14,364 bases of DNA from DRVP01 sp964604045 (lineage in GTDB: Archaea; Thermoproteota; Bathyarchaeia; Bathyarchaeales; Bathycorpusculaceae), in assembly GCA_964604045.1 (NCBI GenBank), contig CAZRXM010000023.1, forward strand, positions 1-14,364. Reading direction: 5' to 3'. The notes below the pieces were generated by a model. That model saw nothing but the letters and a program-made list of their open reading frames with translations. It searched no databases and was not told where the DNA came from. Positions 6,644-13,900 of the stretch are shown piece after piece (position 1 is the first letter of the stretch; the number at the start of each line of letters is the position of its first letter). A program made the translations under genes and the position numbers.

Positions 6644-7413
6644 ATCTGCTCCGGAGGCACGTTTTCCGGAGCATACCCCGTATAATACTTTAAGCCATAT
6701 TTTTGCAGCCTTCGAACAACATGAGGGTATAGAATCAGCTCTTCAATCTCAACCTCCTCCGCCAGCTCTGGGCTTATTTGGCTCAGCTTCTGCAAGAGGG
6801 ATTCCAGACTTTTCTTCGTAGAGAATGAAGCCATCACGGATGGGTGGCAGCTTACCCCCGCCTCCACAAGCTTCTCTAAGGCTTTGAGTTGAAGGTTAAA
6901 CCCCTCCGGCTTGGCACCAGTCAGAGCCGCAAATTCTTCTTCGCTGCATCCTTTTAGGGAAACTCTGACGTGGATAAATCTGTATCTCGCAAGATTTTCG
7001 GCGTAACCTTCAACATAAGCTATGGGTATGCCGTTTGTTTCCAGAATAAACTTGCACCCCTTTCCTTCTAGGCTTTCAAGGACCGCCAGTAGGTGTTCCT
7101 TACCAATAGTTGGCTCGCCCCCGCTGATTCTTAGAAGGTTTAGACGGCATTTACTCGCGAGGGAAAGCAGTCTCCCAGCAACTTGCCTAGGAGTGTAGAA
7201 ACTACCCACGTCCGCTGGACGGTTGGCGACAACATCCGAAACCCAGCAGAAACGGCAAACTAAACCGCATCCAACGCAGTCAGCCGTCACTATGCCACCA
7301 TACCATCTTGCAGGCCTTATACGATAATACTTTCTCTCCAACCCCTCCAGACCTGGACGGGTGACTAGCTTCTCGATGGCTATGTGCCTTTCAACGGGGT
7401 CATAATGGGGCAA
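6640..7413 (-). CDS. Radical SAM protein
   Basis: This 257-residue protein has the radical SAM signature CGLVCRFC (Cys49, Cys53, Cys56; C-x3-C-x2-C), which binds a [4Fe-4S] cluster and S-adenosylmethionine. ISGGEPT (96-102) is the SAM-binding GGE motif, followed by FILETNGI and HVRVSLKG, typical strands of the partial TIM barrel. An extra Cys46 precedes the cluster. No C-terminal Cys-rich auxiliary-cluster domain is visible. It resembles archaeal pyruvate-formate-lyase-activase-like 'predicted Fe-S oxidoreductases', but the substrate is unknown. The start is TTG 7413, with AAAAGGGA upstream at slightly long spacing; there is no in-frame ATG nearby. The gene is divergent from the SRA-like gene. 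Confidence 0.86.
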   Translation of the reverse strand: MPHYDPVERHIAIEKLVTRPGLEGLERKYYRIRPARWYGGIVTADCVGCGLVCRFCWVSDVVANRPADVGSFYTPRQVAGRLLSLASKCRLNLLRISGGEPTIGKEHLLAVLESLEGKGCKFILETNGIPIAYVEGYAENLARYRFIHVRVSLKGCSEEEFAALTGAKPEGFNLQLKALEKLVEAGVSCHPSVMASFSTKKSLESLLQKLSQISPELAEEVEIEELILYPHVVRRLQKYGLKYYTGYAPENVPPEQI

Positions 7414-7471
7414 GCAAACATTCCCTTTTAGCGGCTGTCCTCAAAACCTATCTCTGGACAAAGGTTTTAAG

Positions 7472-7981
7472 TTGTCGCTTCAAACGCTTTTAATGAACCG
7501 AGCTATGCTATTGAAAGCTGGAGACGTCTTAAGCAACCTTGAAATTTCAAGATTTTTCGATGTCTGCACGAGAAGAGGCATAAGATACAGTGGAAACTTA
7601 AAAACTGGCGTCAGACACGTTGTCCTAATAACGGTCTTAGACAAAACTCCGGAGGAAAGCCTCGAAAACCCCTACAGAGACAGGTTTGAGGGTCATCTTC
7701 TCGTGTACACTGGGGAGGGGCGTGTCGGAGACCAGCAGATGACCAGGGGGAATCTTATCCTAAAAATGCAGATGGAGAAAGGTTTTCCAGTCTACGTTTT
7801 CGAGAAGAAGTCTCCGGGCAGATACGTGTTTCTCGGAAGGTTCAATGTCGAAGGCTTTCAAACGGAACAGCAGCCCGATGTAAGAGGGAAAACGCGGAAA
7901 GTTTTCGTTTTCACGCTCAGAAGGGTTGCGGACTTCACTTTGCTATCAACTGAAAACACGGCGAGTCTTCCGAAACTGTAA
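7472..7981 (+). CDS. Stand-alone SRA/YDG-like (ScoMcrA-type) domain protein
   Basis: This 169-residue soluble protein seems to consist of one domain. The order of blocks RRGIRYSG (34-41), HVVLITVLD, NPYRDRFEGHLLVYTGEG (66-83), VGDQQMTRGN (85-94), and then PVYVFEKKSPGRYVFLGRF fits the SRA-like domain of modification-dependent restriction proteins such as ScoMcrA. That fold flips out or senses a modified base in DNA. The YTGEG...GDQ...N core is the key sign. Usually such a domain is fused to an HNH or other nuclease; none is present here or in the neighbouring genes. The start is TTG 7472 with AAAGGT upstream; ATG 7493 would remove seven residues. The assignment rests on recall of the family pattern, so it is likely but unproven. 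Confidence 0.68.
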   Translation: MSLQTLLMNRAMLLKAGDVLSNLEISRFFDVCTRRGIRYSGNLKTGVRHVVLITVLDKTPEESLENPYRDRFEGHLLVYTGEGRVGDQQMTRGNLILKMQMEKGFPVYVFEKKSPGRYVFLGRFNVEGFQTEQQPDVRGKTRKVFVFTLRRVADFTLLSTENTASLPKL

Positions 7982-7983
7982 AA

Positions 7984-7996
7984 GCAAATAAATATG
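7984..7996 (+). promoter_or_regulatory. TATA-type promoter of the ribophorin-I-like gene
   Basis: GCAAATAAATATG lies just after the stop of the SRA-like gene and about 55 bases before the TTG start at 8048, leaving room for a short leader that carries GGAGGAG. Confidence 0.5.
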
Positions 7997-8047
7997 TTCT
8001 GTAGATTATTTTAGAAGCCAGACTCTTGAACCATTGGAGGAGAACCA

Positions 8048-9799
8048 TTGAAAAGGAAATCTTTGACGCTTGCGGTTTGGATCGCCTTCTCCTTAACTCT
8101 GGTTTTAAATATGCTTTACGTGAAAAACGTCAGAGCGCACAACGCGTACACCATTGAATGGGTAAACCATAAAGTTGAGGTTCTACAAGATGGCAGCATT
8201 CTGGTAAACGATACAATAAAGGTGGCGGGCACACCTAGCAGTTTTTTGATTGGCTTACCTTACAAGTACGGCGCACACGTGCTCAAATGCGTTGCATGTT
8301 CGTCCTGCAACCCCGCGCAGAGGTATGCCGTTTTAACAGGTGTGCCGCTAGACGGGCGGATGGGCTTTTACGGTGTAAATGTGAGCCTTAACCCAACTCC
8401 TGAAAACGGGATTTTCAGCGTCTATTTCGTGTTGTCGAATAACCTCCTCCGACAGGACGCACGAAACACAAGCCTTTTCACCCTAGACTTCCCAGCTTAC
8501 CCAAGCTTTACCGTGAAAGCTTCCTCCTGCAACGCTTCACTGGTTTTGCCGACAGACGCGAAATACGTCTCCGGGAAGGTTTCCTCTTACAACTATGCAG
8601 TTGGTGTGGAACTGCACCCGTTTACCTATGAAGAGGCAAACGTAACCTTTCTTCTAACCACCAGGGAGATACAGCTCTTCACCGTTGAGGAGCTTAAACG
8701 GGAGATAACCGTGGCCGCAAACGGTGAGATAAAAGTTTCAGACAGCTACCATATTAGAAACCAGTCGCCCACAGAATTGTCGTCTATAGAAATCGCCCTC
8801 ATGCCAAACGCCTCCGACTTGACTGTTGAGGACGAGTTTGGAAGGAAGGGAAAAACGCCGGCAATAGTAGAGAAGCGTATAGGCAGATTTTACAGGGTGG
8901 AGTTAACCTTCGCCGGAAGAACCCTGTCCTTAAGAAGCGGTGAAGCTGCAAAGTTCATAGTGAAATATGGGATTCCAAGCAGCTTCATTGTCAGGAGCGG
9001 TAAAAACGTTGAAATTAGCCTCCAAATGTTTCAAAACTTGCGATACTACGTCAAGAATGTGGAGGTAACCTTCACTTTTCCAGAAGGAGCCAAAGTGGTT
9101 GATTTAAGGCTTAATGGCACCTCAACCGACATTATTTATGGAACCTCCAGAGAGGTTTTCCTAGAAAAGGCGAAGCTGTGGACAAGTGGAGTTTTCCTGC
9201 TAGACAGTTTGGAGACTAAAGTCTTTTATACGTACAGCCTTCTTTGGCTTTCTTTCCGCCCATCCCTTTGGGCCTGGGCTCTGGCAACATTCACATGCAC
9301 GGTTATAGCAGTCTGGAAGAAGCTTCACGCTAAACCAGTCGCCGTTGCTGTCGAGGTTCCCACAGGGGCTGTGAGGTTAACAGCTGAAACTTTGAGGTCT
9401 TTCGTGAACGCCTATGAGGAGAAAAAGAAGATTATGGCTGAATTGAAATCCTTGGAGGCTGCCGTCGGTAAGGGCAGGATACCGAGGCGGAGGTATAAGG
9501 TTCAAAGGAAAACCTTGGAAACACGTCTTGCAACCCTTGAACGAAGCTTAAGCGAGCTCAAGCTGAGAATCCGATCTGCTGGCGGACGTTATGCAGATTT
9601 GATGCACCAGCTGGAGGTAGCGGAAACAGAGGTCAACGAGGTTGAGGAGGATATTCGAAGCATAGAAGCCCGCCACAGAAGAGGCGAATTAACCCTGGAG
9701 GCTTATCGAAGACTTCTTGGGGAATATCAACGCAGAAGGGAGAGAGCGGAAACTACGATCAACGGAATTCTGTTAAGGCTACGTGAAGAGGCCCACTAG
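8048..9799 (+). CDS. Ribophorin-I-like membrane protein (putative oligosaccharyltransferase-associated)
   Basis: This 583-residue protein has a cleavable-looking signal peptide (1-30, ending VRA), a large exported beta-rich part (31-395), one TM segment (about 399-424) and a cytosolic, highly charged coiled-coil tail (445-583). This topology and length match eukaryotic ribophorin I/OST1 (human about 607). Local likenesses recalled from the human protein support it: EDEFG here against RDEIG, FIVKYGIPS against YIVGYNLPS, TFPEGAKV against ILPEGAKN just before the TM, and a tail with GELTLEAYRR against GKLKKDTYIE. The exported part has seven N-glycosylation sequons (Asn54, 111, 140, 162, 198, 254 and 356) and a small Cys cluster (81, 84, 87). 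The start is TTG 8048 with a strong SD GGAGGAG. A generic archaeal surface protein is the alternative. No STT3/AglB gene is in the window. Confidence 0.72.
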   Translation: MKRKSLTLAVWIAFSLTLVLNMLYVKNVRAHNAYTIEWVNHKVEVLQDGSILVNDTIKVAGTPSSFLIGLPYKYGAHVLKCVACSSCNPAQRYAVLTGVPLDGRMGFYGVNVSLNPTPENGIFSVYFVLSNNLLRQDARNTSLFTLDFPAYPSFTVKASSCNASLVLPTDAKYVSGKVSSYNYAVGVELHPFTYEEANVTFLLTTREIQLFTVEELKREITVAANGEIKVSDSYHIRNQSPTELSSIEIALMPNASDLTVEDEFGRKGKTPAIVEKRIGRFYRVELTFAGRTLSLRSGEAAKFIVKYGIPSSFIVRSGKNVEISLQMFQNLRYYVKNVEVTFTFPEGAKVVDLRLNGTSTDIIYGTSREVFLEKAKLWTSGVFLLDSLETKVFYTYSLLWLSFRPSLWAWALATFTCTVIAVWKKLHAKPVAVAVEVPTGAVRLTAETLRSFVNAYEEKKKIMAELKSLEAAVGKGRIPRRRYKVQRKTLETRLATLERSLSELKLRIRSAGGRYADLMHQLEVAETEVNEVEEDIRSIEARHRRGELTLEAYRRLLGEYQRRRERAETTINGILLRLREEAH

Positions 9800-9810
9800 T
9801 AGACCTAAAG

Positions 9811-9823
9811 GTTTTTATTTAAC
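9811..9823 (+). promoter_or_regulatory. TATA-type promoter of the ferredoxin gene
   Basis: GTTTTTATTTAAC sits 11 bases after the end of the ribophorin-I-like gene and about 46 bases before the ferredoxin start, a spacing that fits a short leader with the SD GGGAGGAGG. Confidence 0.5.
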
Positions 9824-9868
9824 CTATTTGACTTGAATGAAATCTAGCTGGAATAGGGAGGAGGAAAA

Positions 9869-10051
9869 TTGGTGAAAATAGTAGTTGACAACCACAAGTG
9901 CACCGGATGCGGAACATGCGTTGACACATGCCCCGTCGGCGTCTACGAAATAAGGGAGGGCAAATCTGTACCCGTTAAAGTGGAAGAATGCCTAGTTTGC
10001 AGAGCATGCGAAGCCCAGTGTCCAGAGGGAGCCATCCAAGTAATCGAGTAA
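9869..10051 (+). CDS. 2[4Fe-4S] ferredoxin
   Basis: This 60-residue electron carrier has two cluster motifs: CTGCGTCVDTCP (Cys11, 14, 17 and 21) and CLVCRACEAQCP (Cys41, 44, 47 and 51). Each motif is C-x2-C-x2-C-x3-C-P, the classic clostridial/archaeal low-potential pattern in which the last Cys of each motif binds the opposite cluster. The length is that of a free-standing bacterial-type ferredoxin. GGGAGGAGG upstream serves TTG 9869 or the adjacent GTG 9872; both give nearly the same protein. It stands alone with its own TATA box. The partner enzyme is unknown; the radical SAM protein in this window could be a client, but that is speculation. Confidence 0.93.
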   Translation: MVKIVVDNHKCTGCGTCVDTCPVGVYEIREGKSVPVKVEECLVCRACEAQCPEGAIQVIE

Positions 10052-10070
10052 CACCACAACTCCTATCCTC

Positions 10071-11525
10071 TTATTCTCTAAGGGTTCGCCAAAAATCTTC
10101 AAAAGTCTTCTGCAAAAACTGCCCAACAGACAAGCCCTGCTTCTTCGCCAACTTTTTAACAGCCTTATCCACCCCTGTGGCGTATTGCACGGCTTTTTTC
10201 GGCCTATAAACTATTTTGGCTGGCAGCCCAATTTTTTCGGCAGTTTTCCTCAACACAATTTTTCGGAGAAAATCTTCTCTGGAAGCTATTTTAAGGTGTA
10301 ACGGAATGTTTAAAGCAAACTCCACCAATGGAATGGAAGCAAAGGGGAGACGGAGCTCAATGTTATGGAAACTGCAAACTTTGAAGTCCCTTTCAAAGTT
10401 TTCCCCATGCATCTTTATGATGTCGGACGTTATGGCTTTCAAAGCTTGTTCTTCACCGAAACGCGTGTAAATGGTTAGGTAGCGCCTATACCCTCCGAAA
10501 AGTTCGTCTGCACCCTGACCCGTTAAAAACACTTTAAATCCAAGCTCTGCCGCTTTTTCAGCCGCCCAGTAAAGGGGTATGGCTATGCTTGTTTTAAGAG
10601 GATCTGGAGTTTCAATACGCCATAAAACTTTTGAGAGAACATGCTCCACGTCTTCTTCGCGGTAAAGAAACTTGTAAATGGGTAAACCCAGCATCCGGGC
10701 GGCTTCCTCAGCATGCAGCGTTTCAGGCTGGTTTTCAAGGCTCACGTGAATTAAGTGCACTTTGACCCCGGCTTTTTCGGCGAGGAAGGCAACTAGGCTG
10801 CTGTCTAAGCCTCCTGAAAAAGCCACTGCAGCCTTGTCTAAGCCGGCTGTTCTCTCAAATATTGACTGTAACAATAGCCTTTCAAGCTCTTCAACAGCCT
10901 CCTCTAAAGGCTTGGGTTGAATCTTACCATCAAAAGCCTTAACGGGTCTAGTTCGAAAGCCATGCTCGTCAGCGATTAACAAGTGTCCAGGCGGCAGAGA
11001 CTTCGCCTCGTCAACACCCACTTTCCATAAGGCTTTACGTTCAGAAGCCAAAGCCAAAAAGCCGCCGCCACTCCCGTAGTAGAGGGGGTATAAGCCTAAC
11101 GGGTCTCTTCCAGCCACGAGCTTTCCCTCAACGGTTAGTACGAAAGCATAGCATCCGTCAAACTTTTTGATCAAAGATTCAGCTGAGCTGAGGATGTCTG
11201 CCTGAAGCCAGCTTGAAAAGGCTTCTTCCAAAGATTTAATTGGAGGATGGTAGATTCTACCATCAAAAAGGAAGACCACTTTCCCAAACTTTGCCATTTG
11301 AGGTTTGTCTGCGGCGAGCACCTTTACGAAAACATGTCCAAGAACTGTTCTGGTCTTCAACCCTCTTGTTAAAAGCCCCTCCAGAGAGGAATCCATAACC
11401 ACGTCGTCTTGGGTTGCTATGCAGTAAGCGTCGGCGCTGTCGTGTGCTAGTACATTAAGCATGGAAACTATTTTGGGTACGGCGTTTTCACCCCTTCTGT
11501 CTAGGAAAGCGGCGACGGCCTTCAT
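10071..11525 (-). CDS. Asparagine-synthetase-like protein with degenerate glutaminase domain
   Basis: This 484-residue protein has two domains. The C-terminal synthetase domain is intact: PP-loop SGGLDSS (237-243), which binds ATP, and TGQGADELFGGYRRY (335-349), the diagnostic AsnB block. It should adenylate a carboxylate and amidate it. The N-terminal class II amidotransferase fold is recognisable (FDGRIYH at 88-94 in place of NGEIYN, FDGCYAFVL, GRDPLGLYPLYY) but lacks the nucleophile: residue 2 is Lys where glutamine-dependent enzymes have Cys, and RGPD is replaced by HDSAD (28-32). It may therefore use free ammonia, or amidate something other than aspartate. The start is ATG 11525. It is divergent from the HAD gene across a palindromic TATA box and converges on the ferredoxin gene with a 19-base gap. 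Confidence 0.86.
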   Translation of the reverse strand: MKAVAAFLDRRGENAVPKIVSMLNVLAHDSADAYCIATQDDVVMDSSLEGLLTRGLKTRTVLGHVFVKVLAADKPQMAKFGKVVFLFDGRIYHPPIKSLEEAFSSWLQADILSSAESLIKKFDGCYAFVLTVEGKLVAGRDPLGLYPLYYGSGGGFLALASERKALWKVGVDEAKSLPPGHLLIADEHGFRTRPVKAFDGKIQPKPLEEAVEELERLLLQSIFERTAGLDKAAVAFSGGLDSSLVAFLAEKAGVKVHLIHVSLENQPETLHAEEAARMLGLPIYKFLYREEDVEHVLSKVLWRIETPDPLKTSIAIPLYWAAEKAAELGFKVFLTGQGADELFGGYRRYLTIYTRFGEEQALKAITSDIIKMHGENFERDFKVCSFHNIELRLPFASIPLVEFALNIPLHLKIASREDFLRKIVLRKTAEKIGLPAKIVYRPKKAVQYATGVDKAVKKLAKKQGLSVGQFLQKTFEDFWRTLRE

Positions 11526-11560
11526 GCAACCGCCTCTTGGGCACCGTCAACAATATCTTG

Positions 11561-11580
11561 GGGTTTAAGCATTTAAACCA
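11561..11580. promoter_or_regulatory. Symmetric divergent promoter
   Basis: GGTTTAA (11562-11568) and TTAAACC (11573-11579) are inverted repeats with a 4-base spacer. Each strand reads as a TATA-like TTTAAR box, about 45 bases before the AsnB-like ATG on the minus strand and about 40 bases before the HAD start on the plus strand. Confidence 0.5.
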
Positions 11581-11615
11581 GACCCACACTTAAGAGAAAG
11601 GCAGAAGCCCTTTGG

Positions 11616-12344
11616 GTGGAGGGCTTGCAAAGAAGCGGCCTTAAACTTGTCAGTTTCGATGTTTGGGACACGCTTCTTTCCGTGGGAGCTTTTTACCGAG
11701 ACATAGCCTCCGAACTTTCAAAGAAACTTGGAAAGGAGCCCACACTTCTAGAAAATAAGCTCATGGAAGGCTACCGTAAAGCTAGAGCCCTCCGAAGGGC
11801 TGGAAGGTTCGACGACTCCGAAATTGTGCCGAAAACCCTAAGAATCATGGCAGAATTCCTCGAAACAAAACCAGAAACCATCGAAGGGGCTATTTGGAAC
11901 GTTGTGGAGAAAGCGGAGCCAAAACAGTACTTGTTAGACGGTGCTTCAGAGTCTGCCCGCCAACTGAAAGAGATGGGGCTTAAGGTTGCGATTGTTGGAA
12001 ACGTGGTTTTCTGGCCTGGAAAGGTCAACAGGGTTCTGCTTGAAAGAACCGGATTGGCGAAGTTTATTGATGCCCAATACTACGCCGACGAGGTTGAGGT
12101 TTCAAAGCCTAAGCCGGAAATCTTCCTAAAGGCTCTTTTAAGGTTTAATGTTGAACCATGGGAAGCCCTCCACGTGGGCGACAGCCTCTTTGAAGATCTC
12201 GTCGGCGCTGTGCTCGCCCACATGAATGCCGTCCTAGTCGACAAAAATGTGGGCGGTGTCGTTAAGCTTTCAAGCTGGAACGCTTACATAATCCCGGACA
12301 TTAGGGTTCTGGTTCATGTTGTCCGGGAACTGGAAAAGCATTAA
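11616..12344 (+). CDS. HAD-superfamily hydrolase
   Basis: This 242-residue soluble protein has the four HAD motifs. Motif I is FDVWDTL with nucleophile Asp15; Trp17 replaces the second Asp of phosphatases, as in the haloacid-dehalogenase/subfamily-I style. Motif II is KVAIVGNV. Motif III is the Lys in SKPKPEIF. Motif IV is HVGDSLFEDLVGA. The inserted cap between motifs I and II is helical (roughly residues 25-100), the C1 type. Most such proteins are phosphatases of small metabolites; the substrate here is unknown. The start is GTG 11616; TTG 11625 is less likely because GGAGGG is too close to it. It is followed at 36 bases by purB with no TATA box between, so the two may form an operon. Confidence 0.87.
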   Translation: MEGLQRSGLKLVSFDVWDTLLSVGAFYRDIASELSKKLGKEPTLLENKLMEGYRKARALRRAGRFDDSEIVPKTLRIMAEFLETKPETIEGAIWNVVEKAEPKQYLLDGASESARQLKEMGLKVAIVGNVVFWPGKVNRVLLERTGLAKFIDAQYYADEVEVSKPKPEIFLKALLRFNVEPWEALHVGDSLFEDLVGAVLAHMNAVLVDKNVGGVVKLSSWNAYIIPDIRVLVHVVRELEKH

Positions 12345-12380
12345 TCCAGAACCCCTCTATCTTCTAGGGAGGGAAACTGC

Positions 12381-13751
12381 TTGCCCATTCTTCCCATCGA
12401 CACTGGACGCTATGGAACGCCTGAAATGAGACGTATTTTTGAAGAGGAAAACCGCGTTCAGAAAATGTTGGACGTGGAAGCTGCCCTTGCATGGGCGCAT
12501 GCTGAAGTGGGCAACATACCTGTGGAAGACGCCGAACGCATTATGGCGACGGCTTCACTTAAACACGTTAAGCTTGAACGGATAAAGGAGATTGAAAGGG
12601 AAATCAAGCATGACGTCATGGCTCTTGTAAGAGCGCTGGCTGAAGCATGCGGTTCCAGCGGGGCTTACGTGCACTTAGGCGCCACAAGCTATGATATTGT
12701 GGACACGGCAACAGCCCTCCAGCTTAAAGAAGCCTTAGACGTCATTGAAAGGCGGCTTAACAATTTCGAACAGGTTTTGATGGAGAAGGCGTTGCGGTAC
12801 AAGGAAACGATTATGATTGGACGAACCCATGGACAACATGCTTTACCAATAACTTTGGGGTTCAAGTTCGCCGTATGGATGAGGGAAATCTCCCGCCACA
12901 TCCAGAGGCTTAGACAATGCCGCGAACGCGTACTTGTGGGGAAAATGAGCGGAGCCGTGGGCACCCAGGCTGGTCTGGGAGAGAAAGCCATGAAAATCCA
13001 GGAACTCGTCATGCAAAGGCTAGGCTTAAAACCCGTGGACATTTCCACCCAAATAGTGCAGCGAGACCGCCACGCCGAGCTAATATGCCTTTTAGCTTTG
13101 ATCGCCACAAGCCTTGAAAACTTCGCCACTGAAATCCGTGAACTGCAGAGGCCTGAAATAGGTGAGCTGGCCGAGCCTTTTGAGGCTGAAAGACAAGTTG
13201 GCAGCTCCACCATGCCCCACAAGCAGAATCCGGAGACATGCGAACGCATATGCGGCTTAGCCCGAATGGTCAGAAGCCTAACTATACCAGCCCTAGAAAA
13301 CGTCGTGACTTGGCATGAAAGGGACTTGACACAGTCTTCTGCCGAGCGCTTTATTATTCCCGAGGCTTGCATCTTAGTGGATTACATGTTGGCTTTAATG
13401 ACGAATGTTGTGGCAAACTTATATGTGAACGAGGAGCGCATGCGCCAAAACATAGAGCTAACGCAGGGACGGGCCATGTCGGAAGCCGTCATGATAGCCC
13501 TAACAAGGAAAGGTGTAAGCCGACAGGAAGCCCACGAGCTACTGCGGAAACTGGCAATTAAAAGCGAATTGGAAAAGCGCCCCTTCAAAGAGGCCCTGCT
13601 GGAAGATGAAACAGTAAGAGCGAAATTAAGCGAAAAAGAAATAGACGAGGTTTTAAACCCCAGAAACTATCTTGGGACAGCAATGGAACAAGTTGAGCTC
13701 ATGGTGGAAAAGACAAGGCAAGAACGCAAAAACAGAGGATTAACTAACTAG
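12381..13751 (+). CDS. purB: Adenylosuccinate lyase
   Basis: This enzyme cleaves SAICAR to AICAR and adenylosuccinate to AMP, releasing fumarate, in purine synthesis. The 456 residues fit the archaeal/bacterial family. The fumarase/aspartase-superfamily signature GSSTMPHKQNPE (274-285) holds the mobile loop with the catalytic serine. GRTHGQHALP (from 147) carries the catalytic histidine block, and LGATSYDIVDTA is the substrate-binding stretch. The N-terminal ...IDTGRYGTPEM is typical of PurB. The start is TTG 12381 with AGGGAGGG upstream. It follows the HAD gene by 36 bases. The gene looks complete, with no frameshift. Confidence 0.96.
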   Translation: MPILPIDTGRYGTPEMRRIFEEENRVQKMLDVEAALAWAHAEVGNIPVEDAERIMATASLKHVKLERIKEIEREIKHDVMALVRALAEACGSSGAYVHLGATSYDIVDTATALQLKEALDVIERRLNNFEQVLMEKALRYKETIMIGRTHGQHALPITLGFKFAVWMREISRHIQRLRQCRERVLVGKMSGAVGTQAGLGEKAMKIQELVMQRLGLKPVDISTQIVQRDRHAELICLLALIATSLENFATEIRELQRPEIGELAEPFEAERQVGSSTMPHKQNPETCERICGLARMVRSLTIPALENVVTWHERDLTQSSAERFIIPEACILVDYMLALMTNVVANLYVNEERMRQNIELTQGRAMSEAVMIALTRKGVSRQEAHELLRKLAIKSELEKRPFKEALLEDETVRAKLSEKEIDEVLNPRNYLGTAMEQVELMVEKTRQERKNRGLTN

Positions 13752-13801
13752 CCCTTAAGCTCTGTACCCGTCGAAGATTTGCACAAGGAATACCATGCAG
13801 G

Positions 13802-13841
13802 AAAAATTAAAAAGTGAAACCTCCTTCCAGCTTAACTTTTT
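13802..13841. terminator. Convergent poly-U terminator tracts between purB and the helicase gene
   Basis: The 149-base gap between two converging genes holds a T5 run at 13837-13841 (plus strand, about 86 bases after the purB stop) and an A-rich run at 13802-13813, which is a poly-U tract for minus-strand transcripts about 90 bases after the helicase stop. Archaeal terminators are often simple U-tracts without hairpins. Apart from a 24-codon reading frame (see the rejected list) nothing else is evident in this gap. Confidence 0.4.
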
Positions 13842-13900
13842 GCTCGAAAGGAAAGCTGCACAAAATTAGACAAGTGTGAATACGCTAATTTTCTGTTCGT

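Noticed and set aside
12689..13372. A 227-codon minus-strand reading frame inside purB
   Set aside because: It is antisense to a clear purB, low in family-like features and Ser/Arg-rich as expected for a shadow frame.
13795..13869. A 24-codon ATG reading frame preceded by AAGGA in the purB-helicase gap
   Set aside because: It overlaps the probable poly-U terminator tracts, has no recognisable pattern, and such a short frame with a chance SD is expected in AT-rich gaps. Conservation in relatives would be needed.
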